From Runella zeae DSM 19591 (GTDB lineage Bacteria; Bacteroidota; Bacteroidia; Cytophagales; Spirosomataceae): DNA of 64,000 bases. The position numbers were made by a program, and so were the translations under genes. A model generated the notes under the pieces. That model saw only the letters and a list, made by a program, of their open reading frames with translations, was not told the DNA's origin and made no database searches. Each line of letters starts with the position of its first letter. Position 1 is the first letter of the stretch. The stretch is from contig NZ_AUIF01000036.1 of the NCBI RefSeq assembly GCF_000423565.1, forward strand, positions 1 through 64,000, written 5' to 3'. Below, piece by piece: positions 41,751 to 51,072 of the stretch.

Positions 41751-44393
41751 ATGTTAAAAATTTCCTATGCGATTATTTCAACTTTTTTAATGATTCTTTT
41801 GGGGGTAACCCAACCTTGGAGCGAGCACACACCTCCAAATCCTGAAATATGGAGTCGTGCTGATTCGCTTCGTAATGCCAGTAGTTGGCCTGCCGAACTC
41901 ACCATTAGCAATTTTGCCAGTGCCGACCTTACCCCCAGTCCAGCTTGTTTGGCAGTAGCTCCTACGGGCGAAGTGTACGTGGGGGTCGATATGATAGGTT
42001 CGTTAGGCAAAAAACCCGGCAACGGCCGTATTGTAAAGCTCGTAGATACCAACAACGACGGTAAAGTAGACAAGCATACGGTGTATGCAAGTGTGGACAA
42101 TCCACGGGGTATTTTATCGGTGGGCGACAAACTATACGTTCTTCACACGGTTTTTTCTAAAGAAACGGGTATCGCTTCTGGTATGGACTTGGTGGTATTT
42201 GAAGACAAAAACCAAGATGGCATAGCCGATGGCCCTTCTTCACCGTTGATTGAGCATGTCAGCTCCCCTAAATTTCTTCAAAGTAGAGGTACTGACCACG
42301 CTACCAATGGTATCCGAATGGGGATTGACGGCTGGATTTATATTGCGGTGGGGGATTTTGGATTTCACAATGCCACCGACCGCAGCGGCAAAAAAATGAC
42401 CATGCTCGGCGGAGGGATTGTCAGAGTGCGTCCTGATGGTACCGAAATGGAAGTATATACCCACGGAATGCGCAATATCTATGATGTGGCTATTGATCCT
42501 TTTATGAATATTTTTGCAAGAGGCAATACCAACGACGGTGGCGGTTGGAATATTCGCTTTAGCAATCAAATCCAGTCGGGAGAATATGGCTATCCGGTTT
42601 TATTCAAACATTTTACCGACGAAATCATCCCTGCTTTGGTGGATGTAGGAGGTGGCTCAGGTACGGGGGCTTTGTTTATGGACGATGATACTTGGCCTGC
42701 CCAATACAACCAAGTTCCTATGATGGCCGACTGGGGGCGCAATCAGCTTTATATTCACCGTGTTACGGCTGATGGCCCAAGTTTCACCCAAAAAGAAGAG
42801 GAGTTTATCAAACTCGCCCAAATCACCGATGTAGATATTGACGCCTCTGGCCGTGTGTATCTTTCAGCCTGGGATGGAGCAGGATACTCTGGCAATCCAA
42901 GTAAGGGTTTTGTGGTAAGGGCAGTTCCTAAAAATTGGACTTACAAAGCCTTTCCTGATTTGAAAAAAGCTTCCGTTAAAAACTTAATAACTGCCTTAAA
43001 ATCAGGTAGTAGTGCGGCAAGACTTGCGGCTCAACAGGAGCTTTTGACACGACCGGCTGACAAAACGCTCAAATCCATCTGGGCAGTGGCGGCTGATACC
43101 AAATTGTCGAAAGCAGTACGGGTTGCGGCGATTTTTACGTATGCTCAAGCTGCCGGTACCAAAGGATTTGATAATTTGGTAAAACTCACTTCGGATAGCA
43201 ATGTCAAGGAATTTGCTTTAAGGGCTTTGGCCGACCGCAAGCCTTGGGTAGATGCGGCACCGATTGCTCCCTTTTTACAAGCCATGAAAGATGCTTCGCC
43301 ACGGGTACAGTTGGCAGCAGAAGTGGGATTGGGGAGATTGGGTAGAATAGAAGCCGCCGAAGAACTCCTAAAAGTAGCCGTTCCAGCTTCTTTCAAAGCG
43401 CCTGCCTTAGGCACCGAAGGCCCCCATGCCACGCCCAATTCGCCGATTATTTTGCCCCACATCGCCGTAAGGTCATTGGTGAGTTTGAATGCAGTAGATG
43501 CTTGTGTGAAGGCTATCGGCACCGCAAATTCGACACTTGCTTTGTGGGCACTACGCTATATGCACGACCCTAAAGCCGTTGCAGGTTTGATAAAAGCCTA
43601 CGAAGCAAGCCATGACGAAGCCCTAAAAACGCAAATTCTGACGACTTTGTCGAGGCTTTACAAAAAAGAGGCTGACTATGACGGTTCTTGGTGGTGGAGT
43701 ACTCGCCCCGATACACATGGTCCTTATTACAAGGCTATTACATGGGAATCTTCTGAAACAATCAAAGAGTTTTTGTTGGCTGAATCGAAAAAAATGACTG
43801 ACAAACAGTTTTTTATCGACCTCAATAGCCGTCATCGGATGGAAATTCCGGAGTTTGGAAAAGAAGAAGTGGCTGCCGTAAAAGAAGAAGTAAAAATTGA
43901 TTTGGAAAAAATCAAAAACAAAAAAGGCCAAGTAGGGGAGGCTTCGATTGAAGACGTGATGCTCGCGATGGCCAAAATCCAAGGAGATGCTGCGGTGGGC
44001 AAAACGCTCTTCACGCAGCAAGGCTGTATCGCTTGTCATAGCCTTTCGAAAAGCGAAACTATGAAAGGGCCTTTTATGGGGCAGATTGGCTCTATCATGA
44101 ATCGGGAACAAATCGCCGAATCAATTTTGAAACCCAATGCCTCCATTTCTCAAGGGTTTTCGTCGGTGTTGATTACTGCCAAGCGCAACAAAACTTATTC
44201 TGGATTTGTAACCGAAGAATCGGCTTCAAGACTGGTATTGCGGGATATTACGGGGCAGGTATATACCATCAAAACGGCCGATATCATCAGTCGCAAAGAA
44301 ATGGAAACATCGATGATGCCGGCGGGATTGGTCAATGCGCTTTCTTATGAGGAGTTTGCATCCTTGCTTACTTTCCTCTCACAACAAAAATAA
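41751..44393 (+). CDS. Secreted beta-propeller dehydrogenase - HEAT - cytochrome c fusion protein
   Basis: 880 residues with an N-terminal signal peptide. Residues about 50-410 form a six-bladed propeller of the glucose/sorbosone dehydrogenase-like type (SPACLAVAPTGEVYVGVD; GIRMGIDGWIYIAVGDFGFH; DGTEMEVYTHGMRNIYDVAID; DVDIDASGRVYLSAWDGAGYSG). Residues about 425-660 are HEAT-like helical repeats (AARLAAQQELLTR; SPRVQLAAEVGLGRLGR). The last 130 residues are a cytochrome c with CIACH at 759-763 and a beta-rich tail (VLITAKRNKTYSGFVTEES). The layout is common in Planctomycetota and Cytophagales, where it is thought to oxidise sugars or polyols outside the inner membrane. The 3-keto-disaccharide hydrolase gene next to it supports a 3-keto sugar route. 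Confidence 0.88.
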   Translation: MLKISYAIISTFLMILLGVTQPWSEHTPPNPEIWSRADSLRNASSWPAELTISNFASADLTPSPACLAVAPTGEVYVGVDMIGSLGKKPGNGRIVKLVDTNNDGKVDKHTVYASVDNPRGILSVGDKLYVLHTVFSKETGIASGMDLVVFEDKNQDGIADGPSSPLIEHVSSPKFLQSRGTDHATNGIRMGIDGWIYIAVGDFGFHNATDRSGKKMTMLGGGIVRVRPDGTEMEVYTHGMRNIYDVAIDPFMNIFARGNTNDGGGWNIRFSNQIQSGEYGYPVLFKHFTDEIIPALVDVGGGSGTGALFMDDDTWPAQYNQVPMMADWGRNQLYIHRVTADGPSFTQKEEEFIKLAQITDVDIDASGRVYLSAWDGAGYSGNPSKGFVVRAVPKNWTYKAFPDLKKASVKNLITALKSGSSAARLAAQQELLTRPADKTLKSIWAVAADTKLSKAVRVAAIFTYAQAAGTKGFDNLVKLTSDSNVKEFALRALADRKPWVDAAPIAPFLQAMKDASPRVQLAAEVGLGRLGRIEAAEELLKVAVPASFKAPALGTEGPHATPNSPIILPHIAVRSLVSLNAVDACVKAIGTANSTLALWALRYMHDPKAVAGLIKAYEASHDEALKTQILTTLSRLYKKEADYDGSWWWSTRPDTHGPYYKAITWESSETIKEFLLAESKKMTDKQFFIDLNSRHRMEIPEFGKEEVAAVKEEVKIDLEKIKNKKGQVGEASIEDVMLAMAKIQGDAAVGKTLFTQQGCIACHSLSKSETMKGPFMGQIGSIMNREQIAESILKPNASISQGFSSVLITAKRNKTYSGFVTEESASRLVLRDITGQVYTIKTADIISRKEMETSMMPAGLVNALSYEEFASLLTFLSQQK

Positions 44394-44402
44394 AAGCTTT
44401 GG

Positions 44403-44436
44403 GGGCTCTGCTTTCTACAAAGTAGAGACCTTTTTT
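44403..44436 (+). terminator. Terminator-like hairpin between dehydrogenase and DUF1080 genes
   Basis: An imperfect stem (GGCTCTGCTTT with AAAGTAGAGACC, one bulge and one G-U) is followed directly by T6. It lies 10 bases after the dehydrogenase stop and 25 bases before the next start, so it may attenuate the second gene. Confidence 0.55.
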
Positions 44437-44460
44437 GAAAAACAACAAAACGCTAAAAAG

Positions 44461-45327
44461 ATGAAAACGTGGATTACAGCGCTATTGACAATGAGCAGCT
44501 TACTTTGTTTTGGCCAAAAAAAGGCCAATGCCGACAAAGAAGAATGGAAGCAGCTTTTTAATGGAAAAAACCTTGACGGCTGGGATATTAAAATCAGAGG
44601 CTATGCGCTCAACGATAATTTTGGGCAAACTTTCAGGGTAGAAGATGGAAAAATGGTGGTGCGCTATGACCAATACGATGATTTTAAACAAAAGTATGGT
44701 CATATTTTTTACAAAGGAGATTTCTCTTATTATAAAATTGCGGTCGAATATCGTTTTGTGGGTGAGCAAGCTCCCAAAGGAGAAGGTTGGGCTTGGCGCA
44801 ACAGCGGTATCATGGTACACGGCCAACCCGCCGAAACCATGGGCAAAGACCAAGATTTTCCGGCATCCATAGAGGTACAACTTTTGGGAGGAAATGACAA
44901 AAAACGCACGACTTGTAACCTCTGTACGCCAGGTACAAATGTGGTCATGAACGGCAAACTCATCACGCAGCATTGTATCAACTCTACATCGCAGACTTAC
45001 AACGGCGACCAATGGGTACGCGCCGAAGTATTGGTATTGGGCGATTCATTGATTCAGCATTTTGCCAATGGCGAAAAAGTACTCGAATACAACAAGCCTC
45101 AGCTTGGAGGCGGCAACGTAAGCGGACATGACCCCGCTTTGATGATTGCCGGGAAGTTGCTCGACCACGGTTCTATTTCCCTCCAAAGCGAAAGTCATCC
45201 GGTAGAATTTAGGAAAGTAGAATTGCTCAACTTGAAAGGCTGCATGGATCCTAAAGCCAAAAATTATAAGTCGTATTATGTCAAAGAAGACAATTCGACT
45301 TGCGACTATGGCAAACGCAAGAAATAA
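44461..45327 (+). CDS. 3-keto-disaccharide hydrolase (DUF1080) family protein
   Basis: 288 residues from ATG 44461, which starts a signal peptide (MKTWITALLTMSSLLCFGQ); the longer frame to 44335 overlaps the previous gene. The DUF1080 fold is a concanavalin-like jelly roll: EWKQLFNGKNLDGWDIKI, FRVEDGKMVV, YKIAVEYRFVGE, WRNSGIMVHGQ, SIEVQLLGG and WVRAEVLVLGDSLIQHFANGEKVLEY. Family members hydrolyse 3-keto-glucosides or bind glycans in the periplasm. The C-terminal 29 residues (260-288) add a separate Cys-containing motif, GCMDPKAKNY...CDYG, resembling the Ca-type 'GCTDP.A.NY' repeat of secreted Bacteroidota proteins. It follows the dehydrogenase gene and is probably part of the same pathway. 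Confidence 0.88.
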   Translation: MKTWITALLTMSSLLCFGQKKANADKEEWKQLFNGKNLDGWDIKIRGYALNDNFGQTFRVEDGKMVVRYDQYDDFKQKYGHIFYKGDFSYYKIAVEYRFVGEQAPKGEGWAWRNSGIMVHGQPAETMGKDQDFPASIEVQLLGGNDKKRTTCNLCTPGTNVVMNGKLITQHCINSTSQTYNGDQWVRAEVLVLGDSLIQHFANGEKVLEYNKPQLGGGNVSGHDPALMIAGKLLDHGSISLQSESHPVEFRKVELLNLKGCMDPKAKNYKSYYVKEDNSTCDYGKRKK

Positions 45328-45338
45328 CGCATTGGGTG

Positions 45339-46745
45339 TCAATAATGATAATTGACGATGAAGTTGATATGGGTCATATTTACTTTATTAAAAACATAAC
45401 GGTCGTTGTTGTAGGTTTCTCCTATTTTATCTTTTCTGACCATCAACAAAAGTACATTCAGACCTTTCAGATAATTGTCAAACTGATAAGTAAGGCCAAG
45501 GTTGATTTGTGAATAACTGGGCATTCCGTATTTGTTTAAAGCTGCATTTTTGACATCTGCCAACTGAAAATAACCGCCACTCGCTTCGATTTTAAGTTTT
45601 TGATGAGGCTTAAAAAAAGTATTGATCGTAGTGGCGGTTAAGTCACCCATTCCTTCGGTGCGTTCTCTTGGCAAAAAAGTATAAAAAGGCTCACGTCCCC
45701 ACTCTCGGGGCATGAGGTAGCGCCCTTCGGAGGTAATTCGGGTAGCATTAAAAAACCACTCAAATTTAGCACTTTGTTGCCCTAGACGTACAGAAGCTAC
45801 GGTAGCACGATTGTGGGGAAGATTGTAAGTAAGAAGTGCCTCTGGATTTCCGCCATTTCCTACTGTAAATTGTCGTATCACTTGAGTGCCTATCATCCAG
45901 TTTTTGCCCAAATGTGAAGGAGATTTCCATTCAATTTTTGAGAATATCGTATGATGGATATTTTCCGTATATTGATTCCACAGCTGTATATTCCAGTGTT
46001 TGAGCTGATAAGAAGCTCCCAAAATCCCAATAAACTTTGAGGAAGTATTGTTTTTATACTGCGAAGGTTTTCCATCTACGCCTATCCCAACGGGATAAAC
46101 GCCCATGCTTTCGCCAATATCCATCCACCTTACGGTAGAGCGTGGAGAAATTTGCCAGGTGTATTCGGCATGAATAGAAAAGTTTTTCAGTTCATTCAGT
46201 TTAAGCACCGCTCCTTCTACAAGCGTCGGGCGCATTCGCCCATCTTGAGGATTGATGAAGGGTGTTTGGGGAATTTGCCGCCCAAGGGTTAAACTTGATT
46301 TTTTTCCAAAATGATATTTTATAAATAATTCTTCTAGTCGGTCGAGGTCTTCGTGGTCGTGAGGGCGCTCAATGTCAAAAAGCCCAATTTCATAGCGATT
46401 AGATTGCCCTGTGCGTTCGTCAGGCTTGGACAAATCAGAGGAAGCAATATTAAACATAAAAAAACCACTCAAGCCCAATTGAAAATGTTTTAAAATCATA
46501 GGCGTTTGATACCCAATCCCTGCCCCTAGCCCATATGCATAATAATCCGTGAGGTTTTTCTGGTTGAGCGTGGCCGAAAAATAGGAGCGTGCATGTCCAT
46601 AAAATCGCCCTTTTTCCAAAAAATGATTGAGCGTGTTGGTATCTTTTACCGATTCCAAGTGCGAATGAATGCCTTGCGAATAAGCAGCGTTTTTGAAAGC
46701 TATATATAAGAAGAGGGTGGTAAGTAGAAGCCTTAAATTTTGCAT
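45339..46745 (-). CDS. Outer-membrane porin-like protein (OprD/alginate-export-like)
   Basis: 468 residues. The signal peptide (MQNLRLLLTTLFLYIAFKNAAYSQ) is followed by a beta-barrel pattern of alternating residues: GRFYGHARSYFSATLNQ, YYAYGLGAGIGYQTP, LGLSGFFMFNIASSD, KYHFGKKSSLTLGRQIPQTPFINPQDGRMRP, which resembles OprD-type channels (the 'GRQ.....F....D.RM.P' phrase is typical). It ends MTHINFIVNYHY with a C-terminal aromatic residue. It probably forms a channel for small organic molecules. It converges on the DUF1080 gene with 11 bases between stops, so no separate terminator is visible. Substrate unknown. Confidence 0.82.
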   Translation of the reverse strand: MQNLRLLLTTLFLYIAFKNAAYSQGIHSHLESVKDTNTLNHFLEKGRFYGHARSYFSATLNQKNLTDYYAYGLGAGIGYQTPMILKHFQLGLSGFFMFNIASSDLSKPDERTGQSNRYEIGLFDIERPHDHEDLDRLEELFIKYHFGKKSSLTLGRQIPQTPFINPQDGRMRPTLVEGAVLKLNELKNFSIHAEYTWQISPRSTVRWMDIGESMGVYPVGIGVDGKPSQYKNNTSSKFIGILGASYQLKHWNIQLWNQYTENIHHTIFSKIEWKSPSHLGKNWMIGTQVIRQFTVGNGGNPEALLTYNLPHNRATVASVRLGQQSAKFEWFFNATRITSEGRYLMPREWGREPFYTFLPRERTEGMGDLTATTINTFFKPHQKLKIEASGGYFQLADVKNAALNKYGMPSYSQINLGLTYQFDNYLKGLNVLLLMVRKDKIGETYNNDRYVFNKVNMTHINFIVNYHY

Positions 46746-46871
46746 TGGTTTTTAAAAGTTTTATGCAAAAGTAGATTCCCACTTAGAAGCTATCAGTGAT
46801 AATTGTTACGTTACAAAAAAAACAAAGAGCAGTAATCTTTAGAGAAAAACAGAGGCGAATACAAACCGTAC

Positions 46872-46904
46872 TTATCATAAGTCCCATTTTGGGACTTATG
46901 ATAA
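46872..46904. repeat. Perfect 15-bp hairpin upstream of the RHS gene
   Basis: TTATCATAAGTCCCA and TGGGACTTATGATAA are exact reverse complements with a TTT loop. It sits in the 197-bp gap between divergent genes, 39 bases before the RHS start. It cannot be a normal terminator for either gene; an operator, a transcription block or the edge of an inserted unit are the options. Confidence 0.75.
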
Positions 46905-46942
46905 AAATAGATACTTGCAGTTGTGTAAGTTGTTGATTTTAA

Positions 46943-49900
46943 GTGAATAATAAGGAATGGAGTCTGCTTTTTATGAAAGGGCATTACGAATCATGGCATT
47001 CAATTCATCGCTTGTTTCTTCACCCTGTCAGCTGCTACGACGACCGTGGACGCGTCATCCAAAAACTCATCCCTGGCGCGGGTTGGACGTTCATGGTTTA
47101 CAACAAACTCGACCAAGTCACCCTTACCCAAAACGAACGCCAACGCGCTCAAAATAAGTGGACTTTCAACAAATACGATGCTTTTGGGCGAACCGTATTG
47201 ACCGGCGAATTGACCAATAGCAGTAGCCGCAGCACTTTACAAAGTAGTTTCGATGGCCACAGTACTCAGTACGAAAATCGCTCAGGGGCGCAGTTTGGCT
47301 ATACCAACCTAAGTTTTCCCTTTACGACCGCCGATGCCGACGTGAATGTGGTGCAATACTACGACGATTATGCTTGGAGTCCACCCGCAAGTTTTGCGAG
47401 TACTGACGCGTTGGGCATTCAGCATACCGACGTAAAAGGAATGGCTACGGGTACCAAAACCCGCATCTTGGGGTCTAGTGACTGGCTCGAAACGGTTCAT
47501 TATTACGATATTAGAGGGCGGGTGATCCAAGCCCACGAAAAAAATCAGTTTGGATTGCTAAACCGCACCGATACGCAGTACAATTTCGCGGGCGATGTGC
47601 TCAAAACCAAAACGACTCACAACGCCTCCGGTAGCCTCGCTACGACGTTGACTACCCGCTATGAGTACGATGGCATGGGTCGTAAAATCAAAACCTATCA
47701 CCAAATCAACAACGAAACCGAGCGCGAACTAGCCCGCTTTGAGTACGACCCCGTGGGGCGTATGGTTCGGAAAGACTGGCAAAAACTTGAAAGTGGGGGC
47801 TATGGGTCAGTGGCGACAACTCCCGATAGCATCACGCGCAATACCTCCCTTAGCACAACCGTCTATGACAAAGCTCAGATCCAAATCACCTTAGAGACGG
47901 GTTTTGGATTGGGGCCGGGAGGCGAATACACGGGTGAGATTTTTGGGGAAGGGAGCGGGCCTACTTTTGCCGACTTGCAAAAAATCGACTACCACTATCA
48001 CCTACGGGGGTGGCTGACGGGTGTCAACTTGGACTCCCAAGGCAATCCTGCGGTGGATGAAGACGAAAACGATTTGTTTTCGATGAGCCTCAGTTATGAG
48101 ACCGACGGGCAGTACAACGGCAACATCGGCAAGCAACGCTGGCGTAGCTACCAAGCCAAAGACCTGACGCGCCAATACGCCTATGCCTACGACCCTGCCG
48201 ACCGCCTCACGGGAGCGGCCTATAGTGGGGGCAATAGCGGCGAAAACTACAGCCTCTCCAACCTGAGCTATACCAAAAATGGCAATATCACGGGCCTGAC
48301 GCGCCAAGGCATGACAGCGGGCACGCCTACTGCCCCTACGAGTTTTGGTAATGTGGATGTGCTGACGTATAGCTACGAAGGTAACCGCCTGAAAGCCGTA
48401 GAGGATGGTGTTACGGCAAGTTTGCCGGCAGAAATCCACGATTTTAAGAATGCCGCCACCCAAACCACCGAATATACCTACTACAACGACGGTAGCCTGC
48501 AAAGCGACCTCAACAAGGGCATTACGAGCATCAGTTACAATTACCTCGGCTTGCCTGAGCAGATATGGGTAGGTAGCAGTGGCGACTATATCAAAAACAC
48601 CTACGATGGCAGTGGCCGCAAGCTACGCAAAGAAGTACACCAAAGCAGCGGGAGTAGCTATACCCACTACGAAGGGGCGATAGTTTACAGTGGTGCGGCG
48701 GCCACTCCTCAGTTGGATTTTATCACCCACGACGAAGGAAGAGCCTTGAATCCCACGTTGTTGGGAGGTAGTAGCGGCGACGGCTTTGCTTACGAATACC
48801 ACTACCGCGACCACCTAGGCAACCTACGCGTAGCCGTGCGACAGCAAGCGGCCACCACTACTTCTTCGGCCACGATGGAGGTAAGCGAGGCGGCCCACGA
48901 AGAGCGTGCTTTTAGCCGTATCTCCGACACCCGCACGGGGGGAATTGCTTACGAAGGCAATTACTCAGCCGAATTGCGGGGCGAAACCGGCCCTAGCAAA
49001 ACCTTTGGGGTGATAGCGGGCGAAAAAATAACGGCCCGGGTGTATGGGTATGTGGAAGAAAAACGCCCCGAGAAAAAACGCCGCCTGATTCCGTTGCCAA
49101 TTGTAGGAACGGAGCGTTTGCAGACCGAACGCCACAGCACGCGCGATTGGGTATTGAAAGGTGGGGTGCTTGTACCGGTTACTACGCACAAGAATGCCAA
49201 AGGAGAAGAACGCCTGCCCAAGGCCTATTTACAATTGGTGGTATTGGACTCGGCCAACAGACCGCTACACATCGAAAAAAGATATTTGGATAGTGCCGCC
49301 GTGGGTGGTTGGCAAGAGCTAAAAATTGATTATCTTGCCAAACAAAACGCGACTTTACAAGTAAGCCTCGTCAACAGTACCGAGCATACCTCAGCGTTCT
49401 TTGATAACTTATCAATTACCAACGACCCTCCTGCCATTGTACAGGAAAACCACTATGACCCTTGGGGTTGGAATTTGGTGGGTATTGAGGTGCAGGGTGA
49501 TGCTGAGCACAAGTGGCAGTACCTTGACCGTGAAAAGATTGAGGATTTAGGGCTTGAATGGTACGACCTCAAAGCCCGTGGTTATGAGAGTGTGTTGGGA
49601 AGGTTTCATAGTGTGGATCCTCTGCCAGATGCTCAAGGGCAGGAAAGTTTAAGTACTTATCAGTATGGGTGGAATAATCCTGTAAGGCTTAGTGACCCTA
49701 ATGGAAACTGTCAAGGTTGCCCAGAAGAGAATGGCCAAATAGGTATGATGATAGGGGCAGCTGTGATGAGTGTCAAAAACTCAATTATGACTCTTGCCTA
49801 TAATGCAGGTGATGCGTTGGGTATTACACCTACTGCCAAAGGTATGAAGTGGGAAGCCGTTGAAAGGAGAGTAGGCGATAAGTACGAAACTGTGATGGAG

Positions 49901-50353
49901 CAAGTACCGCGGCAAGGCTTTTGGCAAGATGCAGGGGGACACTTACTAGATGGAATTAATGCCGTAGCCGCTGTATCACCCGCCAGTGGAACAACCACAG
50001 GGCTATTGGCTAAAACAGTACCAAATGCCGTAGTAACAAGCTCGGCGAAAGGAGGAATTTATGCTTTAAAAGATGGACAAACCGTGGTAAGAACAGGTAG
50101 GACAAAGGATTTGGCACGACGTGAGATAGAACACGCTAAGGACCCTGTACTTAGTAAATATAAGTTTGAAGAAAAATATCGAACAGATAACTATGCTGAA
50201 CAGAGGGGCTTAGAACATAAGGTTTCAAAGCAATATGAATCAACAGCTTCAAAAGCCAATGGCGGACATAATAAGATAGAAGCCATCAGGGACAAAAACC
50301 CAAATAAACCAATATACCTTCAAGCAGCAGACAATTACCTAAAAAGGCAGTAA
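46943..50353 (+). CDS. N-terminally truncated RHS protein with C-terminal GIY-YIG nuclease toxin
   Basis: 1136 residues from GTG 46943; ATG 46973 is an alternative. YD repeats run from about residue 30 (YDDRGRVIQKLIPG) to about 900. The RHS core ends GRFHSVDPLPDAQGQ..STYQYGWNNPVRLSDPNG at about 885-920. A linker follows, and the last 100 residues form a GIY-YIG/URI-type nuclease: GIY at 1038-1040, VVRTGRTKDLARRE with Arg1060, AEQRGLEHK with Glu1086 and Glu1091, then NKIEAIRDKNP. This tail is the exchangeable toxin part of polymorphic RHS toxins. There is no signal peptide and no N-terminal RHS domain, so the gene has probably lost its start. An immunity gene follows after one base. Base composition becomes more A/T-rich in the toxin tail. 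Confidence 0.87.
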   Translation: MNNKEWSLLFMKGHYESWHSIHRLFLHPVSCYDDRGRVIQKLIPGAGWTFMVYNKLDQVTLTQNERQRAQNKWTFNKYDAFGRTVLTGELTNSSSRSTLQSSFDGHSTQYENRSGAQFGYTNLSFPFTTADADVNVVQYYDDYAWSPPASFASTDALGIQHTDVKGMATGTKTRILGSSDWLETVHYYDIRGRVIQAHEKNQFGLLNRTDTQYNFAGDVLKTKTTHNASGSLATTLTTRYEYDGMGRKIKTYHQINNETERELARFEYDPVGRMVRKDWQKLESGGYGSVATTPDSITRNTSLSTTVYDKAQIQITLETGFGLGPGGEYTGEIFGEGSGPTFADLQKIDYHYHLRGWLTGVNLDSQGNPAVDEDENDLFSMSLSYETDGQYNGNIGKQRWRSYQAKDLTRQYAYAYDPADRLTGAAYSGGNSGENYSLSNLSYTKNGNITGLTRQGMTAGTPTAPTSFGNVDVLTYSYEGNRLKAVEDGVTASLPAEIHDFKNAATQTTEYTYYNDGSLQSDLNKGITSISYNYLGLPEQIWVGSSGDYIKNTYDGSGRKLRKEVHQSSGSSYTHYEGAIVYSGAAATPQLDFITHDEGRALNPTLLGGSSGDGFAYEYHYRDHLGNLRVAVRQQAATTTSSATMEVSEAAHEERAFSRISDTRTGGIAYEGNYSAELRGETGPSKTFGVIAGEKITARVYGYVEEKRPEKKRRLIPLPIVGTERLQTERHSTRDWVLKGGVLVPVTTHKNAKGEERLPKAYLQLVVLDSANRPLHIEKRYLDSAAVGGWQELKIDYLAKQNATLQVSLVNSTEHTSAFFDNLSITNDPPAIVQENHYDPWGWNLVGIEVQGDAEHKWQYLDREKIEDLGLEWYDLKARGYESVLGRFHSVDPLPDAQGQESLSTYQYGWNNPVRLSDPNGNCQGCPEENGQIGMMIGAAVMSVKNSIMTLAYNAGDALGITPTAKGMKWEAVERRVGDKYETVMEQVPRQGFWQDAGGHLLDGINAVAAVSPASGTTTGLLAKTVPNAVVTSSAKGGIYALKDGQTVVRTGRTKDLARREIEHAKDPVLSKYKFEEKYRTDNYAEQRGLEHKVSKQYESTASKANGGHNKIEAIRDKNPNKPIYLQAADNYLKRQ

Positions 50354-50354
50354 A

Positions 50355-50804
50355 ATGGAAAAGAAAAAAATAAAATATTCAGAAGGAGATTTATTTATCA
50401 TTAAAACCGAAAATCATACTAAATTTCTGGGCTTAATAGTAAGACGTAAAGGGCGCACAAAATTGTTGTTTGGCTATTTTTGGCAATTGAATTTCGATGT
50501 TGATGACAACCTTGTTTTAAATAAAAATAAAGCAATTACAGCAACTAAATTTAGCGGTTTAGGTTTTGAATTAAGTAATTGGAAAATTTTGGGTAAATAT
50601 TCAAATTGGAATAAAAGTGATTGGGGAATGCCAGAGTTTAGAAAATATGACGTCCTAACAAATAAATATTACTCTGTACTTTACAATGATGATTTAGAGT
50701 ATGTTTCTGAGAGACAAATTGATGAAAAAGAAGCCAAAAATCTTTATGATCATGGTAGTCATGGTTATATATCTCTTGAAAACTATTTACAAAGAAGCTC
50801 ATAA
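50355..50804 (+). CDS. Imm26-like immunity protein for the RHS nuclease toxin
   Basis: 149 residues, no signal peptide, so cytoplasmic as expected for an inhibitor of a DNA- or RNA-cutting toxin. The opening KYSEGDLFIIKTENHTKFLGLIVRRKG follows the Imm26 pattern (G-D-x-F-x-I.......G.V), and the middle (LLFGYFWQLNFDVDD; GFELSNWKILGKYSNWNKSDWGMPEF) is compatible. The start is one base after the toxin stop, so translation is coupled and the pair must be made together. The gene is strongly A/T-rich like the toxin tail and unlike the RHS shell, which fits acquisition of the tail and immunity as one module. The family call rests on pattern and position. Confidence 0.75.
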   Translation: MEKKKIKYSEGDLFIIKTENHTKFLGLIVRRKGRTKLLFGYFWQLNFDVDDNLVLNKNKAITATKFSGLGFELSNWKILGKYSNWNKSDWGMPEFRKYDVLTNKYYSVLYNDDLEYVSERQIDEKEAKNLYDHGSHGYISLENYLQRSS

Positions 50805-50821
50805 CCAAAAGAATTCCCTTG

Positions 50822-50865
50822 ATTGGGGCTTCTTTATTGAGCAATAGCCCAATTTTGTTTTCTAC
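50822..50865 (+). terminator. Possible terminator of the toxin-immunity unit
   Basis: ATTGGGGCT and AGCCCAAT pair with one extra G around a 15-base loop, followed by TTTGTTTTCT. It lies 17 bases after the immunity stop. Confidence 0.5.
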
Positions 50866-51072
50866 GCCCTTTAGCAGATACTGTATAATGGGCATCAAGC
50901 AAACTTTTTGTAATCAGGTTTATTCCTAGTTCATCATCTCAAAAGAAAACTCTGCCCATTTTTCAAGGTATGAGATCGCTTTTGAGAATAAACTCCAACC
51001 CCTATCTCAATATTTTCCAATACTCTTTTCACACTATAGTTTATAAATAGACAAAAGTAAACAACAACTCTG

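Noticed and set aside
44335-44460. Extension of the DUF1080 gene into the dehydrogenase gene
   Set aside because: The signal peptide begins at 44461; the extension is the coding region of the previous gene in another frame.
46957-47157. 66-codon frame with ATG at the RHS gene start
   Set aside because: Different frame from the RHS repeats and no recognisable motif; kept only as a note on the junction.
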